Shown here: positions 1-10,975 of the stretch, one piece after another
Numbering within the stretch: position 1 is the stretch's first letter
Layout: each line of letters begins with the position of its first letter
Assembly (NCBI GenBank): GCA_023014335.1
Contig: JAECYW010000021.1
Location: 620,001 to 684,000, forward strand
Reading direction: 5' to 3'
DNA length: 64,000 bases
Origin: Galerina marginata
Lineage: Eukaryota; Basidiomycota; Agaricomycetes; Agaricales; Galerinaceae
Notes under the pieces: generated by a model
Told to the model about the DNA's origin: nothing
Database searches by the model: none
What the model saw: the letters and a program-made list of their open reading frames with translations, nothing else
Position numbers and translations under genes: made by a program

Positions 1-3000
1 CGTCTTCATTCCGGAAGGTCACAACCGATGCAATCCATCCCTCAGCTCTGTCAAACAGCAGCGCAATTTGACTCGGTTTCTTATGGCATGCTTGTTCACC
101 TCCACTCCCTGAAGTGACAGTCTGCATCTTCTTCCTATCCTCTACAAGGAGAACAAGCCCAGCAAGTAGATGCAGGAGGACGATCCTTCCATTCTCCACA
201 TCCACACACCCCTAGGCGGCGGTTGCTGGTAGCGACTTTGATCTTGCCACCATGCCCAGCTGGCATCTCTGTGCAGATAGCGCAGGCAGCGGAAAGGTGG
301 GGCGAATCAGTGGACGTCGGGTTAATGCCAACAACATAGTGAGCGGATTACGTCGTTTGGCCTGAGAGTGGGTAAGACGCCGACAAAAGCACCCAATATT
401 GGCGCAGGATTTGCTGGAGTACCAGGCGGTTCTGCTGGTGATAGCCTGCATGGGCGGGTGGTCTTGCAAGGTCACAATTTTAAAGCTCGGAGCATGGGCG
501 TGGCAAGGTGGTGGAGGAAACACCTGCGTCACGAAGCGCCTGGCGACCCTTCTCGGAGACTTCTCGTGCGTGTCTGATTCCTTCTTGAACTCCTCAGCAG
601 AGCACCGTAGCTCTATCAACTCATTCTCACCACCTTGATGTTGAACATGCTCTATCATCCTCCAACCACATAATCTTGCACGGAGCAAGTACCTAGCGCT
701 CGAGGAGATTGAGATCGCAAACCTGTAGTATAGTTATAAAAGCCGTGGTCGTCTAAACCCAGCAGCTCTTGTTCCCAGCAGTCGGATAACCAGGAACAAA
801 GAACTACTGGGAGTGAGATGTCGAGGGAGATGGGCGAAATAGCGCGGTGGAGAGCGAAACCTTGGTTAAGAGGTGTTATGAGGTCGATAATCGGCAGCTA
901 AAAATGTCTTTTCGTCATAAAAGCGTGGTCGGAGGGCAAAAGCTGCATGCCCATAGTGCGCAATGGAAGTCAGAACGAAGGTAAAACACCTTGAACCACA
1001 CAAGTTCGATCAACAGCCAAAATTTTCTCACGGACATATTGCAAATGAAATAGACAAGAAATTCAACAACAATGTATGTCTTCCTCTCAGGCCTGAGAGG
1101 TCAATGAAAACGGAAAGAGATAATTGTAAGCTCTCTTCTGATATAATTTTTATTGTGAATTGTCCGTCAAAGTAATAAAAGTCAGACGAGACCTGAATTT
1201 GTCGCTCTGAACTTGCTCTGAACCAGGAGAAAGGGCTGCACTTCGTCTTTAAACGAGGAACCGACTCACCAATTTTTTTTGGAGAACTTCTCGAGTCTTG
1301 CAGCATATCCTGAGCTTACACCGAGGCTTTATGTTGAGGAAACACATATTTTCGTTATTTATCAATCATTATTATCGTGAAGATTCGAAGGGTACAAGGT
1401 TACATCGCAGTTTGGTCTACTTCGAGACGCAGACTTGGCTTGCAGGCCGATGCTTTGCACGGCAGAATTTGTCCCCGGTCGGCTTTGGACTTTTTACCTC
1501 CTAATAATTACAGTACACTGTTATATCTATGTTTCTCGGTCCTTTTATTAGTCAATGTGAACTGTATTGAGCGCGACAATACGGGTACAGTGTTCGACGG
1601 GCAGCTCATCGCCCGTACCTCTTCACTATTGTTTTACTAGGGCGGAAGATCAGTATAACCCAAAATGTCCGAAGTTAGGGTGGAGGACCGACGTACCAAA
1701 AAGCCACGCACGGCGGGGTGATCAACTACGCAGTCGTCGCCTCCGCCCTTCCTTCGTTGGTCGTTATTTGACTGCGTTGTCGTTTTTTCGCAAGGATATT
1801 TGGTGTTGAGTGGAGGTGGGAGTGGTGTCGTAGGGAGGCTACGTACGAATCCTTAGAGAGAAGGTCACCCCCAGCACCAACGTTCGGAAGGATGGAACGG
1901 GCTTACGCCACTCGTCGTTTGCTCAGAAGTCTACCCCCTACGAGCTACGCCGCCATGGTCAACATTAGCTCCGTTGAGGCTCGACGCTCTACCCGATCTT
2001 AGCAGCTCGGTAACCTCGAAGCACCCAATGACGTTTCTGTAATGAACACGTCAAAAAAAAATCTGCCGCGGCGGCTTGGATACTAGCACGACGAGATAAT
2101 GGCAAAAACGACCCAACTTACCTAGGAGGGAGTTTGGGCCGTGAACGTGCTGCCATCGCTTCGCGTCGCGGCAGCAATCGCACCTGCCTTCTATCGATCT
2201 TGTCATCTTCGTCTCGCCGCCGCTCTCGTGCTGGTCGCGCTCAGCCTAACAGCGGTGTTGGCTTTGTGGCGTCGACCAATCGAGGTTGGGGACGAGGTGA
2301 CGATGGCGGCAGATGTGGGATGGGTGGTTGGCCACAGGCCGTAGGCGAGGAGGATGGTTCGGCAGACGCGAGAGCGGCAAGCAATGAATTATTTGTCACC
2401 CCTATGTCTCCGAGAAGCAACAGCACAAACTGTTGCTTCGCCACCAGTTGTCTTGCCCAATCCCACACAAGAAGCAGCAGTCGCCGCCGTGCTGCTGCTT
2501 CTCCTGCTGCTAGAGCAGACCCGACCCCGAGAGAGCGTGCAAGGCAGATGCGAGGAGGTGATGGGGTTGCTTTGAAGTAAGTGGTAAGTAATGAGTGCTG
2601 GGATAAAGAAATAAGCAATATGATTATACGAGTCATGTTTCAACTCTGTTCTCCACATACCAGGACATTGACCTCCAGGATCTCCCCTCACTGAATCTCA
2701 GCTGTTATCCCCATCCCATGTTCTTCCACTGCCGGCCCACATGCCTTGAAATGGCGAGAGCGAGGGGCACGCGGCGACGGGTCGGGTTTGCTCAGGTCGT
2801 AGATTGACGATACTGCGGGCTGTTGCCCGTCGGGCCGCGATGCACGAGATGTTTTGCATGGCGTAGTACGAGGACCACAGACATGAGAGTTAAGGTCAGG
2901 TTTGGTAAGTGCTGAGCGCTGAGCTGGGAAGGATGCGGTAAGCGGGCGATGAGGTCAGCATCCGAGAAAGGGCGGCAGGACAAAGCCTCCCGTTGTTGTC

Positions 3001-3287
3001 GTGGTATCTGTGATGGATTGAAATCTATTTTTGGATGTGGCGGTATTGCGGGAGATGAGCATTTTGGGGTGTTTAATCGGTTCCTTTAACCCGACCTAAC
3101 AGGGCAATGATCCTGAGATAAAGTGCTGCCAAAGGTGGTTGTTGAACTATAAAGTCTGCTTGCGCTGGAGTTTGAGGAATAGAAAGTCTTATGATTAGGA
3201 TACCCAGATCATAAACGCTAAAAGAACGTGTTTTGGGAGCCCAGAACACGTCAGTGAAAGGGATAGTTCAAAGCGGAAGTCGTTGGG
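1..3287. other. Gene-poor stretch, no supported gene
   Basis: Open frames here are short, overlap on both strands and show no recognisable domain or convincing splice pattern. Around 2130-2580 the sequence is rich in simple CGC/GCA-type codons, which opens several frames at once. I see no RNA gene. A real short spliced gene cannot be excluded, but I cannot support one. Confidence 0.5.
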
Positions 3288-4121
3288 TAGTCTCGGCTAC
3301 CCATACTCTAACGGGACGAGTTCCCAATCGGGAACACTCTCCGTGAGAGTCTGGGCTACAACCAACACCTGCAAGAGGGTTATGCGTTCGGGGATTTCGG
3401 AGTTTTCAACACAGCCTGCTGTTCCCATCAAATGCGCTAATTATAGGGGGTTTATGCGGTCAGGGATTTTCGAACTCTCGACGCGTCGATAACGGTCGCG
3501 TCCACTGATATGTGTCTCGTTGATCATTAATTTTTACTCATTCATTCCATGTTTCCACTCGATATTATAATGTCTTGATTCAACTTATCTATTAGCCTCT
3601 ATAATTATGCTGTTGCAGTCTGAGGCCCGCCAGAGAGCTTCAAGCCTTCCATCAAGTGTCCATGAGCAGAACATGTCCATTATCAGCCAGAAAAATGTTG
3701 GCAGCATGTTTGATTTTGCTGTCCTATGAGGCAAATAGGTACCTGGCGAGGGGCGACGAGCAGGTGAGCTAAATATTGCTGCTACATATTGCTTCAGGTT
3801 CTTCAAATGTAGGATCCTCGATGTCAAGGCGGACAGGATAGCGCATAGGCAGGGTCATTTGGTGGGCCATCTTAGTATCAGGACGTACATAGAGGAATAA
3901 AAATAAAAGAGAGCAGAACTGAGAAGACTATCAATTGCTTTCGTGGATAGGGGCCAATATGATAACAATCAACGCATTTGATGGGACAGCAGGCTGTTGT
4001 CGAGAACTCCGAAATCCCCGAACGCATAACCCTCTTGCAGGTGTTGGTTGTAGCCCAGACTCTCACGGAGAGTGTTCCCGATTGGGAACTCGTCCCGTTA
4101 GAGTATGGGTAGCCGAGACTA
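3288..4121. mobile_element. Non-autonomous Mutator-like foldback element with 9-bp TSD
   Basis: An 834-bp element bounded by inverted repeats of about 147 bp (3288-3434 and 3975-4121) that differ at only a few positions. The left end reads tagtctcggctacccatact and the right end is its reverse complement. It is flanked on both sides by the identical 9-mer gtcgttggg (3279-3287 and 4122-4130). A 9-bp duplication with long terminal inverted repeats is the hallmark of Mutator-like elements. No transposase is encoded. The inside (about 3448-3490) holds a partial degenerate copy of the inner part of the TIR. Superfamily assignment is inference from TSD length and TIR length. Confidence 0.85.
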
Positions 4122-4130
4122 GTCGTTGGG

Positions 4131-5486
4131 AAGTCTTTCGAATTCGTATTTAATTGTTTGGCAAGTGCCTCCAGTCACATGTCACAGAGACAAGATTGTT
4201 GATTCGATTATGTCAGCGAGCTCGACTGATCGAGCTCGCTGACAAATAATTACAAACTCGGCCCGTATTGGACCCCGAAATCCCTAAGCAAAGTGCATAC
4301 TCGCCGGAGGCTGCCCGCGTCATTTAAAAGGCGTGGATAAGTTCCAACGGTGTCCAAGCGCGCCGCATCGTCGCCAGAATTTGGCTTCAGGTCGGACCAA
4401 ACTGCATCGTTAGGCGATTATTTACTTCACAAGGATTAAAATCTAGAACAGGCAGTAATACTTACCCAGTGCGGCTCAGGTTTGCTGAGGAAAATGCCTC
4501 GTGCGGTCTCTAGCTCCGCCACAAGTAGTACAAAATCCCCAAGACGAGTTGTTCCGCTAGTTCTGCAGGCTCCATGGCCGGTAGGCGATTTGCTGACTTC
4601 TGGAAGTTGTTTTCCATTGAGCGAAAGAGGGCGCCGGCGCTGTATTGGGTAATTGAATACCGACGTTCCCCAGCTTGGATGCGCGGTCGAACCAGGTGGA
4701 AATTCTACAACCCAGCTAAGGTCACAAAATCAAGTGGCCGCCTTTGATGAGGGGAAATTTCGGTGAAGGGAGGGGTCATTCTCTATCAGTGCGTTGAGGA
4801 ACTTGTTCTGAAAACTGCGAAGCGTCGGGGCCCAGGTTGAGAAACCCCCTAGGTAGGCACTCTTAGGGAGGGCGAGGCGGGCAAAGGCGCCGAGGCGGCG
4901 TAGCTGTCCAGAGCCCAGAGATCCTTTGAAATTCGTCCAACACAATGGCCCTTTTTTGCGCCATTGTTTTGGGAGGGGGTGGGTCCGTCGTTGGAAGGGC
5001 TTGGAAGGCGGGTCGGGGCGGGTCGGGTCGGGAGCCGCTGGGATGCTAGGCGAGAGGGTGAAGGGGAGTAGGTGAGGGACGAGAGGGGTGACAGGTCGGC
5101 TTCATCGTCGGAGTCGTACAGCGCGTGCTTTTCGGGCTGGATGCCTATACCAAGGCCTTCTTGCTGAAGTCGAAGTCGAGGTCCCTGGGGTAGAGGTCTG
5201 TGACCTGAGGCTCTAAAATCCTGGTTAGCGAGTTAGGCGAGTCTGGAGGGGGCGCAGCAAGTGAATTCCTTGCGAGGTATTCACGTTGCCGCGTGTTGGG
5301 ATGCGAGTGAAGGGAGACGGAATATAGCACTTTTGAGGGAAGTCAGGCCTGCGTAACCAATTTGAATCATCAAGACACGACGCGATCAATCATCACAGCA
5401 CGTGATATTATCTGCACTGCCACAAGCGCGTATATATTTAGACCGTTTGTTTGTTGATTTCTTGGTTGAACATCTCTCCCATTGTC
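4131..5486. other. Stretch without a supported gene; contains upstream region of the 5487 gene
   Basis: A minus-strand frame at 4730-4945 is the longest clean frame, but it has no motif I recognise. The AT-rich stretch just before 5487 (tatatattta near 5430) is a plausible promoter region for the plus-strand gene starting at 5487. A short self-complementary run (gcgagctcgactgatcgagctcgc) lies near 4218. Confidence 0.35.
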
Positions 5487-6570
5487 ATGCCTAAGGTCGG
5501 CACTGAACGTTCTTCCTCTCGCCGTCAACAATCTCTTCCATCTGGCGCAGTGCCGTCCCCGACCTCCACTTATACTAAAAAACTAAAGGCGATCCTGAAG
5601 TATGAAGACCAGCCTGTCTTATGGCGGGCCTTCACTGTGGGTCTTACTTTCATTCTGAGCGATATATTACTGAACAACAAGACCTTCCAGAACTACGCCA
5701 AGACACTGGCCGAGATGCACCTCGACCTGCAGTTCACCCCGGCGGTGCAAGACATGGCTCTTAAAGCCATTCGGGAAGGGGTATCTATTATCTATGAGCC
5801 TTCTCTGGTTTACACCACTCATTGCTCCCCACTATAGCTTCTGGATAGATATCCTGACTCGTTTACTCGCCAAAGGAACCTGGACCTGGCCATGCAGGTC
5901 GTTATGACGCACCACAACAATGCCCGTCACCAGTTAAAGCACAGAGTAAGCCCTGTAAACCGCTCCCCTCTTTTAATCTAAGTGGTCTTTCTGCTAATAG
6001 GCAAATCGACCTGCATCTACACGGCCAATTACTCCCCCGCCAAAGAAGCCTGCAGTATCGGCCCAAAAACAACCAGCTGTGGGTTTCACGGCAAATAGAC
6101 CTGCGCCGTCCTCTTCAAATCAGCTGGCTACACGTTCAACCGTGCAAATGCAGCCTACAGCATCTGCCTTCACGCGACTGGCAGAAGGGTCTGCGTCAAA
6201 TCGACCAGCCACACGGGCAATGCGCCCAGTAGTACTACTACCTGCCCCAAAGCGACGGGTGCCAGAGTCTGCACCCCTTTCTAGTCGACCTGCAAGGTCG
6301 GTGGCTCGGCAGGCCGACGGGGCTGTTCGGGAGTTCCTACACTCTTGCGAACCCGATATGGCAGAGCTATGTCCACTCTTTTTGGCCTTCGGCATCACTG
6401 ACAGTAAATACCTTGACGCGCTCTCCAAGCGGTCGGAGGAAGCCATCTTTGTTGTCCTTGGACACTTTGCAGAGCAGGCACACCTTGCTGGCATACAAAT
6501 CACAGAGATGCAGAAGTGCATCATTTATTTCCACCTCCAGCTACGTGCCAAAAAAAGAGCTGCAAATTGA
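5487..6570 (+). CDS. Hypothetical spliced protein with C-terminal helical domain
   Basis: Proposed exons are 5487-5807, 5838-5945 and 6001-6570, giving about 332 residues. The ATG at 5487 opens a basic serine-rich N-terminus. Residues 30-145 look helical and well packed. Residues about 145-240 are a Pro/Ala/Ser/Arg-rich linker with repeated 'NRPA' words (at least three). The C-terminal 85 residues form a compact helical segment (starting near FLHSCEPDM) that resembles small SAM-like domains seen at the ends of basidiomycete proteins; this is a resemblance only. Intron 2 (5946-6000) is standard, with gtaagc, a ctaat branch point and an AG end. Intron 1 would be only 30 nt, but removing it eliminates an in-frame TAG and restores one continuous frame. 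If that intron is not real, the gene has a premature stop. I do not recognise the family. Confidence 0.6.
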
Positions 6571-6889
6571 GGAATAATATATCTCTGTTGCTACCATGCT
6601 GTACTTTCTTGACATCGTTTTCGAGCCGGGACTCATGTCACAGACTAATCACTCATCATACGTATCATCACATAGTCTGCTGCTTGCATCCCCTCTGTAC
6701 ATATGTAATCCTTGGCCCCATGATATCTGTATAATGTAACAAAATTGATTCTTGGTTGCATGATACTCAGGATAGTTGTGATATCTGAAAGGCTGAATTC
6801 AACAGAATGTATTGGCTCCACCTGTGATATGTACAAGAAACTTCAAATGTCTAAATTTTTCATCTTTAATTCCTTGCATAGGCGACGCG

Positions 6890-7250
6890 CTGCACGCTCT
6901 GTGATGCATGCCGTGACAGATGAATTTGACCGCCGCAGCTTGAACCCCCCCGGTCAACGAAGAAGGGGGAAAACAACGTGCTCTACTCCAACGACTTGAA
7001 AAAAGGACGGAGAAGCGGAGGGCTGTCGAAGTGGGATGCAGAATGTTTCGACTGCGGCAAAAACAACCGTTTCAAGGCCGATTGCTGGGCAGAAGGTGGC
7101 AGACAAAGGGGAGAAGGGGCGGATAAAGGAAGGGCGAAGGATGCCGCAGCGGTTGCCAAGGCTAAGGAAGAAAAGGAGGACGAGAGTGCATCATAGTTTG
7201 CGACGACGGCGTTAAAGGATGAGTTGGACGACGCCGAAGGCTGTGGCTGC
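6890..7250 (+). pseudogene. Ty1/copia-type gag relic with degenerate zinc knuckle
   Basis: Two overlapping plus frames (to 6999 and 6978-7196) together read like the end of a fungal copia gag: a 'DEFDRRSLN' motif, a basic linker, then CFDCGKNNRFKADC followed by an Ala/Lys/Glu-rich tail. The knuckle has C-x2-C and the last Cys in place, but the His of the CCHC consensus is Arg. The frame shifts between the two halves near 6978, and a TAG ends the tail, with recognisable residues continuing after it. No integrase, RT or LTR is visible nearby, so this is an isolated fragment. Confidence 0.7.
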
Positions 7251-8663
7251 AGGGTACGAGTTCTCTGACAGGGAGGGTGGGATGGGACAGTTAAGGAAGG
7301 CGGCGATGGAGGCGTGGATGAGGGGGACGGATGAAAACGCGGGTGAGGGGGCAGGTTGCTAGCGGATCTGTTAGAGCCGGAAGGCAGCAAGGGCAGCAGA
7401 CAGCATACATGCCTTGAGCACTCCAAGCTATGTCGCCTACGCCACCACTTTCGAGTCGCCCAAACACCAGCTACCGCCCTACCCGACTCCGGTGCTCCGT
7501 CATCGCCTTTGCGGCCTGACTATTGCCCCACGTCCTTCAACGAACTCGTTGTGAAGTCGATGAGGGATCAGAGGCAGACGCGCTCCTGTATTCGGCGTCG
7601 TACGGTTATCCCATTATCAACGAGCCCTGGGTAAATTTTATTTACAAAGAGGCAGGGATGGAAGCCGACTTCTACAACCACCGCAGAAGGGAACGCCAGC
7701 TGCAACAAGGGGGGTTCGTCAGCTAGTCTCGAGGGGAAGGTTGAAGGAAAGGGACTTGGATAGACGTGCGCCGACGAACCTGTTACACCACCATTCCCCA
7801 GTCTTCACCACCTTCACCGGACAGCGCGCCTGCCTTATCCTCAGCACTACCTGTGGCCGAATACCAAATGGACCGCCCAACGAAGCACCTTCTAAGCCAG
7901 AGGCTGAGCCTAATTGAAAAGACGGGCCGGCGCCGTAGGAAATGGGCGTATAATGCCGGATGGCCAGAGAAAGGCCCACGAAACGACGAACGCCTCAAAG
8001 CGCGTTGCTGCAGGTGCCATAGATGTCGATGACGGCGAGACGACAGGTTTTGAAGGTGAGAAAGCCCCGTACTGCGCGATAGCGGCAGATATCGACGCAG
8101 AAACTTTCACCTCCGGACCACGCGAAGACAGGGTGTTGACGTTTGGAGATCCTGATGTCGAACGTTGGGAGTAGCAAGGTGCGTTCCTCTATTGGTATGG
8201 GCTCGAGATCTCTGGGTCCTATGGAACTTCTGGAACAGGTTACCTCCTGTTGATTTCCGTCATTGGTTGCCCAGGTTGCCTCCACTTGAGGCGAAGTACA
8301 TATTTTTAAGAAAAGGACTAAGTTGAACGGCTGGAGGGACAATGTATCAGGTCTATATCGTAGCATATGCCACCAGATTGAGATCAAATCCTTACATGTG
8401 TGAATGGGTTGGATAATAAACAGTGGGTTCCCAAGATAGCGAACTGCGTGGAGGAGGAGAGGAGGAAGAGTTTATTGAAGGAGAGTGAGACTGAGAAACT
8501 ACTAGCCGGGGTACTTGGGTAGCTCGTCCCCAGTTATCAGTGGCACCTAGGGCCTACACTGAAACCAGTGCACAGTGTCCTGTTCTAAACAGGCAGAGCC
8601 ATCATGCCTGATCAGCCAGACTCTGATACAGTGCGCTATGTAACCGTTATTTGAGCTAGTAAG
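7251..8663. other. Decayed sequence, no supported gene
   Basis: The copia gag relic ends near 7250. Downstream frames on both strands are short, overlapping and without recognisable motifs. The stretch may be degraded retrotransposon sequence, but I see no RT or integrase signature. Confidence 0.4.
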
Positions 8664-8665
8664 TA

Positions 8666-8906
8666 CTGTATCGTTTCGACCTTATGTTCACGTAACGCGT
8701 AACGCGCCGAGAAAATGAACTAATTTCGCACTTTGTAACGCGTAACATGGCCAAAATTACCCTGAACTGTAAAAAAATCGTCCAGAGCAGCTGAAATGGA
8801 CCCTTAAATTCCCTAATTAGGCCTATTTTTGGCGTTTTGAACATGTGGCAAAATGAACTGAGTGTAACGCGTAACATAGCCTGAACATAAGGTCGAAACG
8901 ATACAG
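8666..8906. mobile_element. MITE with 25-bp perfect TIRs and TA target duplication
   Basis: A 241-bp element. Its first 25 bases (8666-8690, beginning ctgtatcgtttcgacctt) are the exact reverse complement of the last 25 (8882-8906). It is flanked by TA on both sides (8664-8665 and 8907-8908). Inside it carries repeats of the word gtaacgcgtaac near 8692, 8735 and 8863. A TA duplication with short TIRs points to a Tc1/mariner/pogo-type non-autonomous element. There is no coding capacity. Confidence 0.85.
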
Positions 8907-8999
8907 TAGTATCTACAAAAAAATTTACTTCATTAGTTCATACGGTTCCTGTTGTCTGACTGGCACTGTGGCAGATTCCCCTCATGTTCTATCAATTAT

Positions 9000-10975
9000 C
9001 TAGGCTTGGGTTCGACCTTCGGCTGCCTTGTAATCCAAAGTCTGATCCAACTCATATGCATCGTCTTCCCAGCCTTTCATATCAAGCGGCTGAAAGCTGC
9101 CAGTAAGTAGTTGTTGCCCTGGATTCGTTTCTATAAATCTGTTTTTCTAGTTGAGGCAAGATATGGATAGTGGCAATAGCTTTGATCGTACCTGACTGGG
9201 CCGCGAATATACTTGCTGGATTCGGAAGATACAAGCTGTACCTCATCCTCGCCATATGGGGACGGGCAGCCCTTTGTATACGATCAGAGAAAATATCATG
9301 CACTGAGCAAAATGTCCACGTACTGGGCAAAAGTCTTCCAAACAGTCGCGCATGGAGCCAGCAAAAAGAGGGTGGCGGTGAAGTCGCCGGCCTGCCTTGA
9401 TCAACTGCCATGGTTCTAATGGCATAGGTAGGTACATTTGTAAATTGTCAAGCATGATTAGGAATTCACCCACCGTTCATATGCTGATTCTAAAGAAACC
9501 AATTAGTTCAAAAAAAAAGACACCAGAGCATAAAATTTACAATCGCAGCAACCGCCATTGTAATCTTTTGAGCATCCCACGCTGGACCATATGGGATAAC
9601 CCAAGCGATATCGTAGTCGCTAGATTGGAAATCAATATTGAGCTTGCGTCCGGGCCCGGCGCAGGCAGCTCCTTTTGCAAGGACACGTTTCCAGGGGTAC
9701 TCCAAGCCTCCTCCAAGCACAGGGTCCCGGAAATATAGCCGTTCGAGCACCAATAAACGCGCAAGGCCGTTTGTGCCCCTGGCTGACGGACGATAAAAGA
9801 TCTGCCAAGTCTAAGTTCAAACCGTGACCCAGAGTCGTTTCAACGCACTGATGGGTTAATGCTTGCGCGCATAAGGGAAGGCAGATAGACTTCGTAGCCT
9901 CGTTCTGCATATTTGGCAAGGCGCACCTCATAGGACGGAGACCTTCTTGTTAGATCGACAGTGTTGCATTGTCGGACGCAAGAAGCCAGTGCCCTTGGGC
10001 TGGCCCACACACGATGGCCTATATGCAGCGTGATCGTTCGTTTCAAAAAGATCTAGACAAGATCTTACCGTCGTATGCGAAACATGCCGAGTCGACGTCG
10101 AAACCCGCTAATATTTCCGCGGGAGAGAGGTACAACCTCAAGATAATTTGCAAGGGTCTTGCTGGGAAAAGTGCTGTTGATGTAATGAGGCTGTTGAAGA
10201 TATACCCTTAGTAAAGAACGTACTGTGCATAGAGACTACGTTCGATTTTCGGACACAGGTGACTTTCCAAGCAACGGAGGCGGAAATAGATGCGTAGATT
10301 TCGAGCATTTTGGCTTTTGCCTAGGAAATAATATCAATGGAGCATTTACAGATATGGTATAGATTAATTTACCTGATTTGCATTCAGGCCCCATATGAAG
10401 AGGTCGATGTCTGAGGCCGCGAAAGTGGATTGGTATCGCATGTTTCTCTGTGCTTGGGAGGGATTGCCTTTGAAAGGTTCCAGGCAGGCAAGCACGGAGC
10501 CACCAGCAGCAATAATGTTATCCCAGCATATATTCAGGAGCACATTGTGAGTGAAGATATTCCAATTGCGCTTGAACTCGTGTATGGTTGGGACGATGGA
10601 AAGACTCCCTGGTGTCTTCCGAAGACGAGGCGGCAGTGGCATAATAAAATGTTCGTCGTGGTATTCGCCTAGAGGTCTTCCAATTACCTTCCAGACATCC
10701 GGTTTCTGGGCGAAGACTTCAAATAGGCCAACATAAGGGTCTACAAGCGCAGGATGTCCTCGATCATTTACAAAAATCCTCCTGATTTCTTCTTCGTACT
10801 CGATTGCGCGCTGTAAGAAGGCATCCAAACGTTGTCCAGCCGGGAGACAGAGAACTGCCTCGAGAAACAATTGTACGTCATCGGCAACGAGAGTTCGATT
10901 GGAGTTGGGTGTCGTTTCGGGTCTCCGTGATGGAAGCAGTTGCTTTAGGCACGTGAAGAGTTGTTGTAAGCACAT
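9000..10975 (-). CDS. Nucleotidyltransferase-fold protein, basidiomycete family
   Basis: An intact-looking multi-exon gene. Supported exons on the minus strand are 10975-10373, 10320-10224, 10161-10069, 10018-9849 and one starting at 9801, followed by short exons down to the TAG at 9000-9002. Introns are about 47-62 nt with GT/AG ends, and phases agree across every junction checked. The end of exon 1 has a 'GGSVLACLEP' loop followed about 27 residues later by 'SDIDLFIWGL', the G-G-S plus D-x-D pattern of the DNA polymerase beta-like nucleotidyltransferase superfamily. Later conserved blocks include CNTVDLTRRSPSYEVRL and FRHP-like 'RHPLFAGSMRDCLEDFC'. I recall such proteins as uncharacterised, repeated members in mushroom genomes; substrate and role are unknown. 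The ATG at 10975 is the first in frame; an earlier exon is possible. Confidence 0.7.

Noticed and set aside
212..688. 158-codon minus-strand frame
   Set aside because: No domain, no convincing start context, and two plus-strand frames overlap it. Length alone is weak evidence at this GC content.
2134..2580. 148-codon plus-strand frame
   Set aside because: Low-complexity Arg/Ser/Ala composition with open frames on both strands; best explained by biased sequence.
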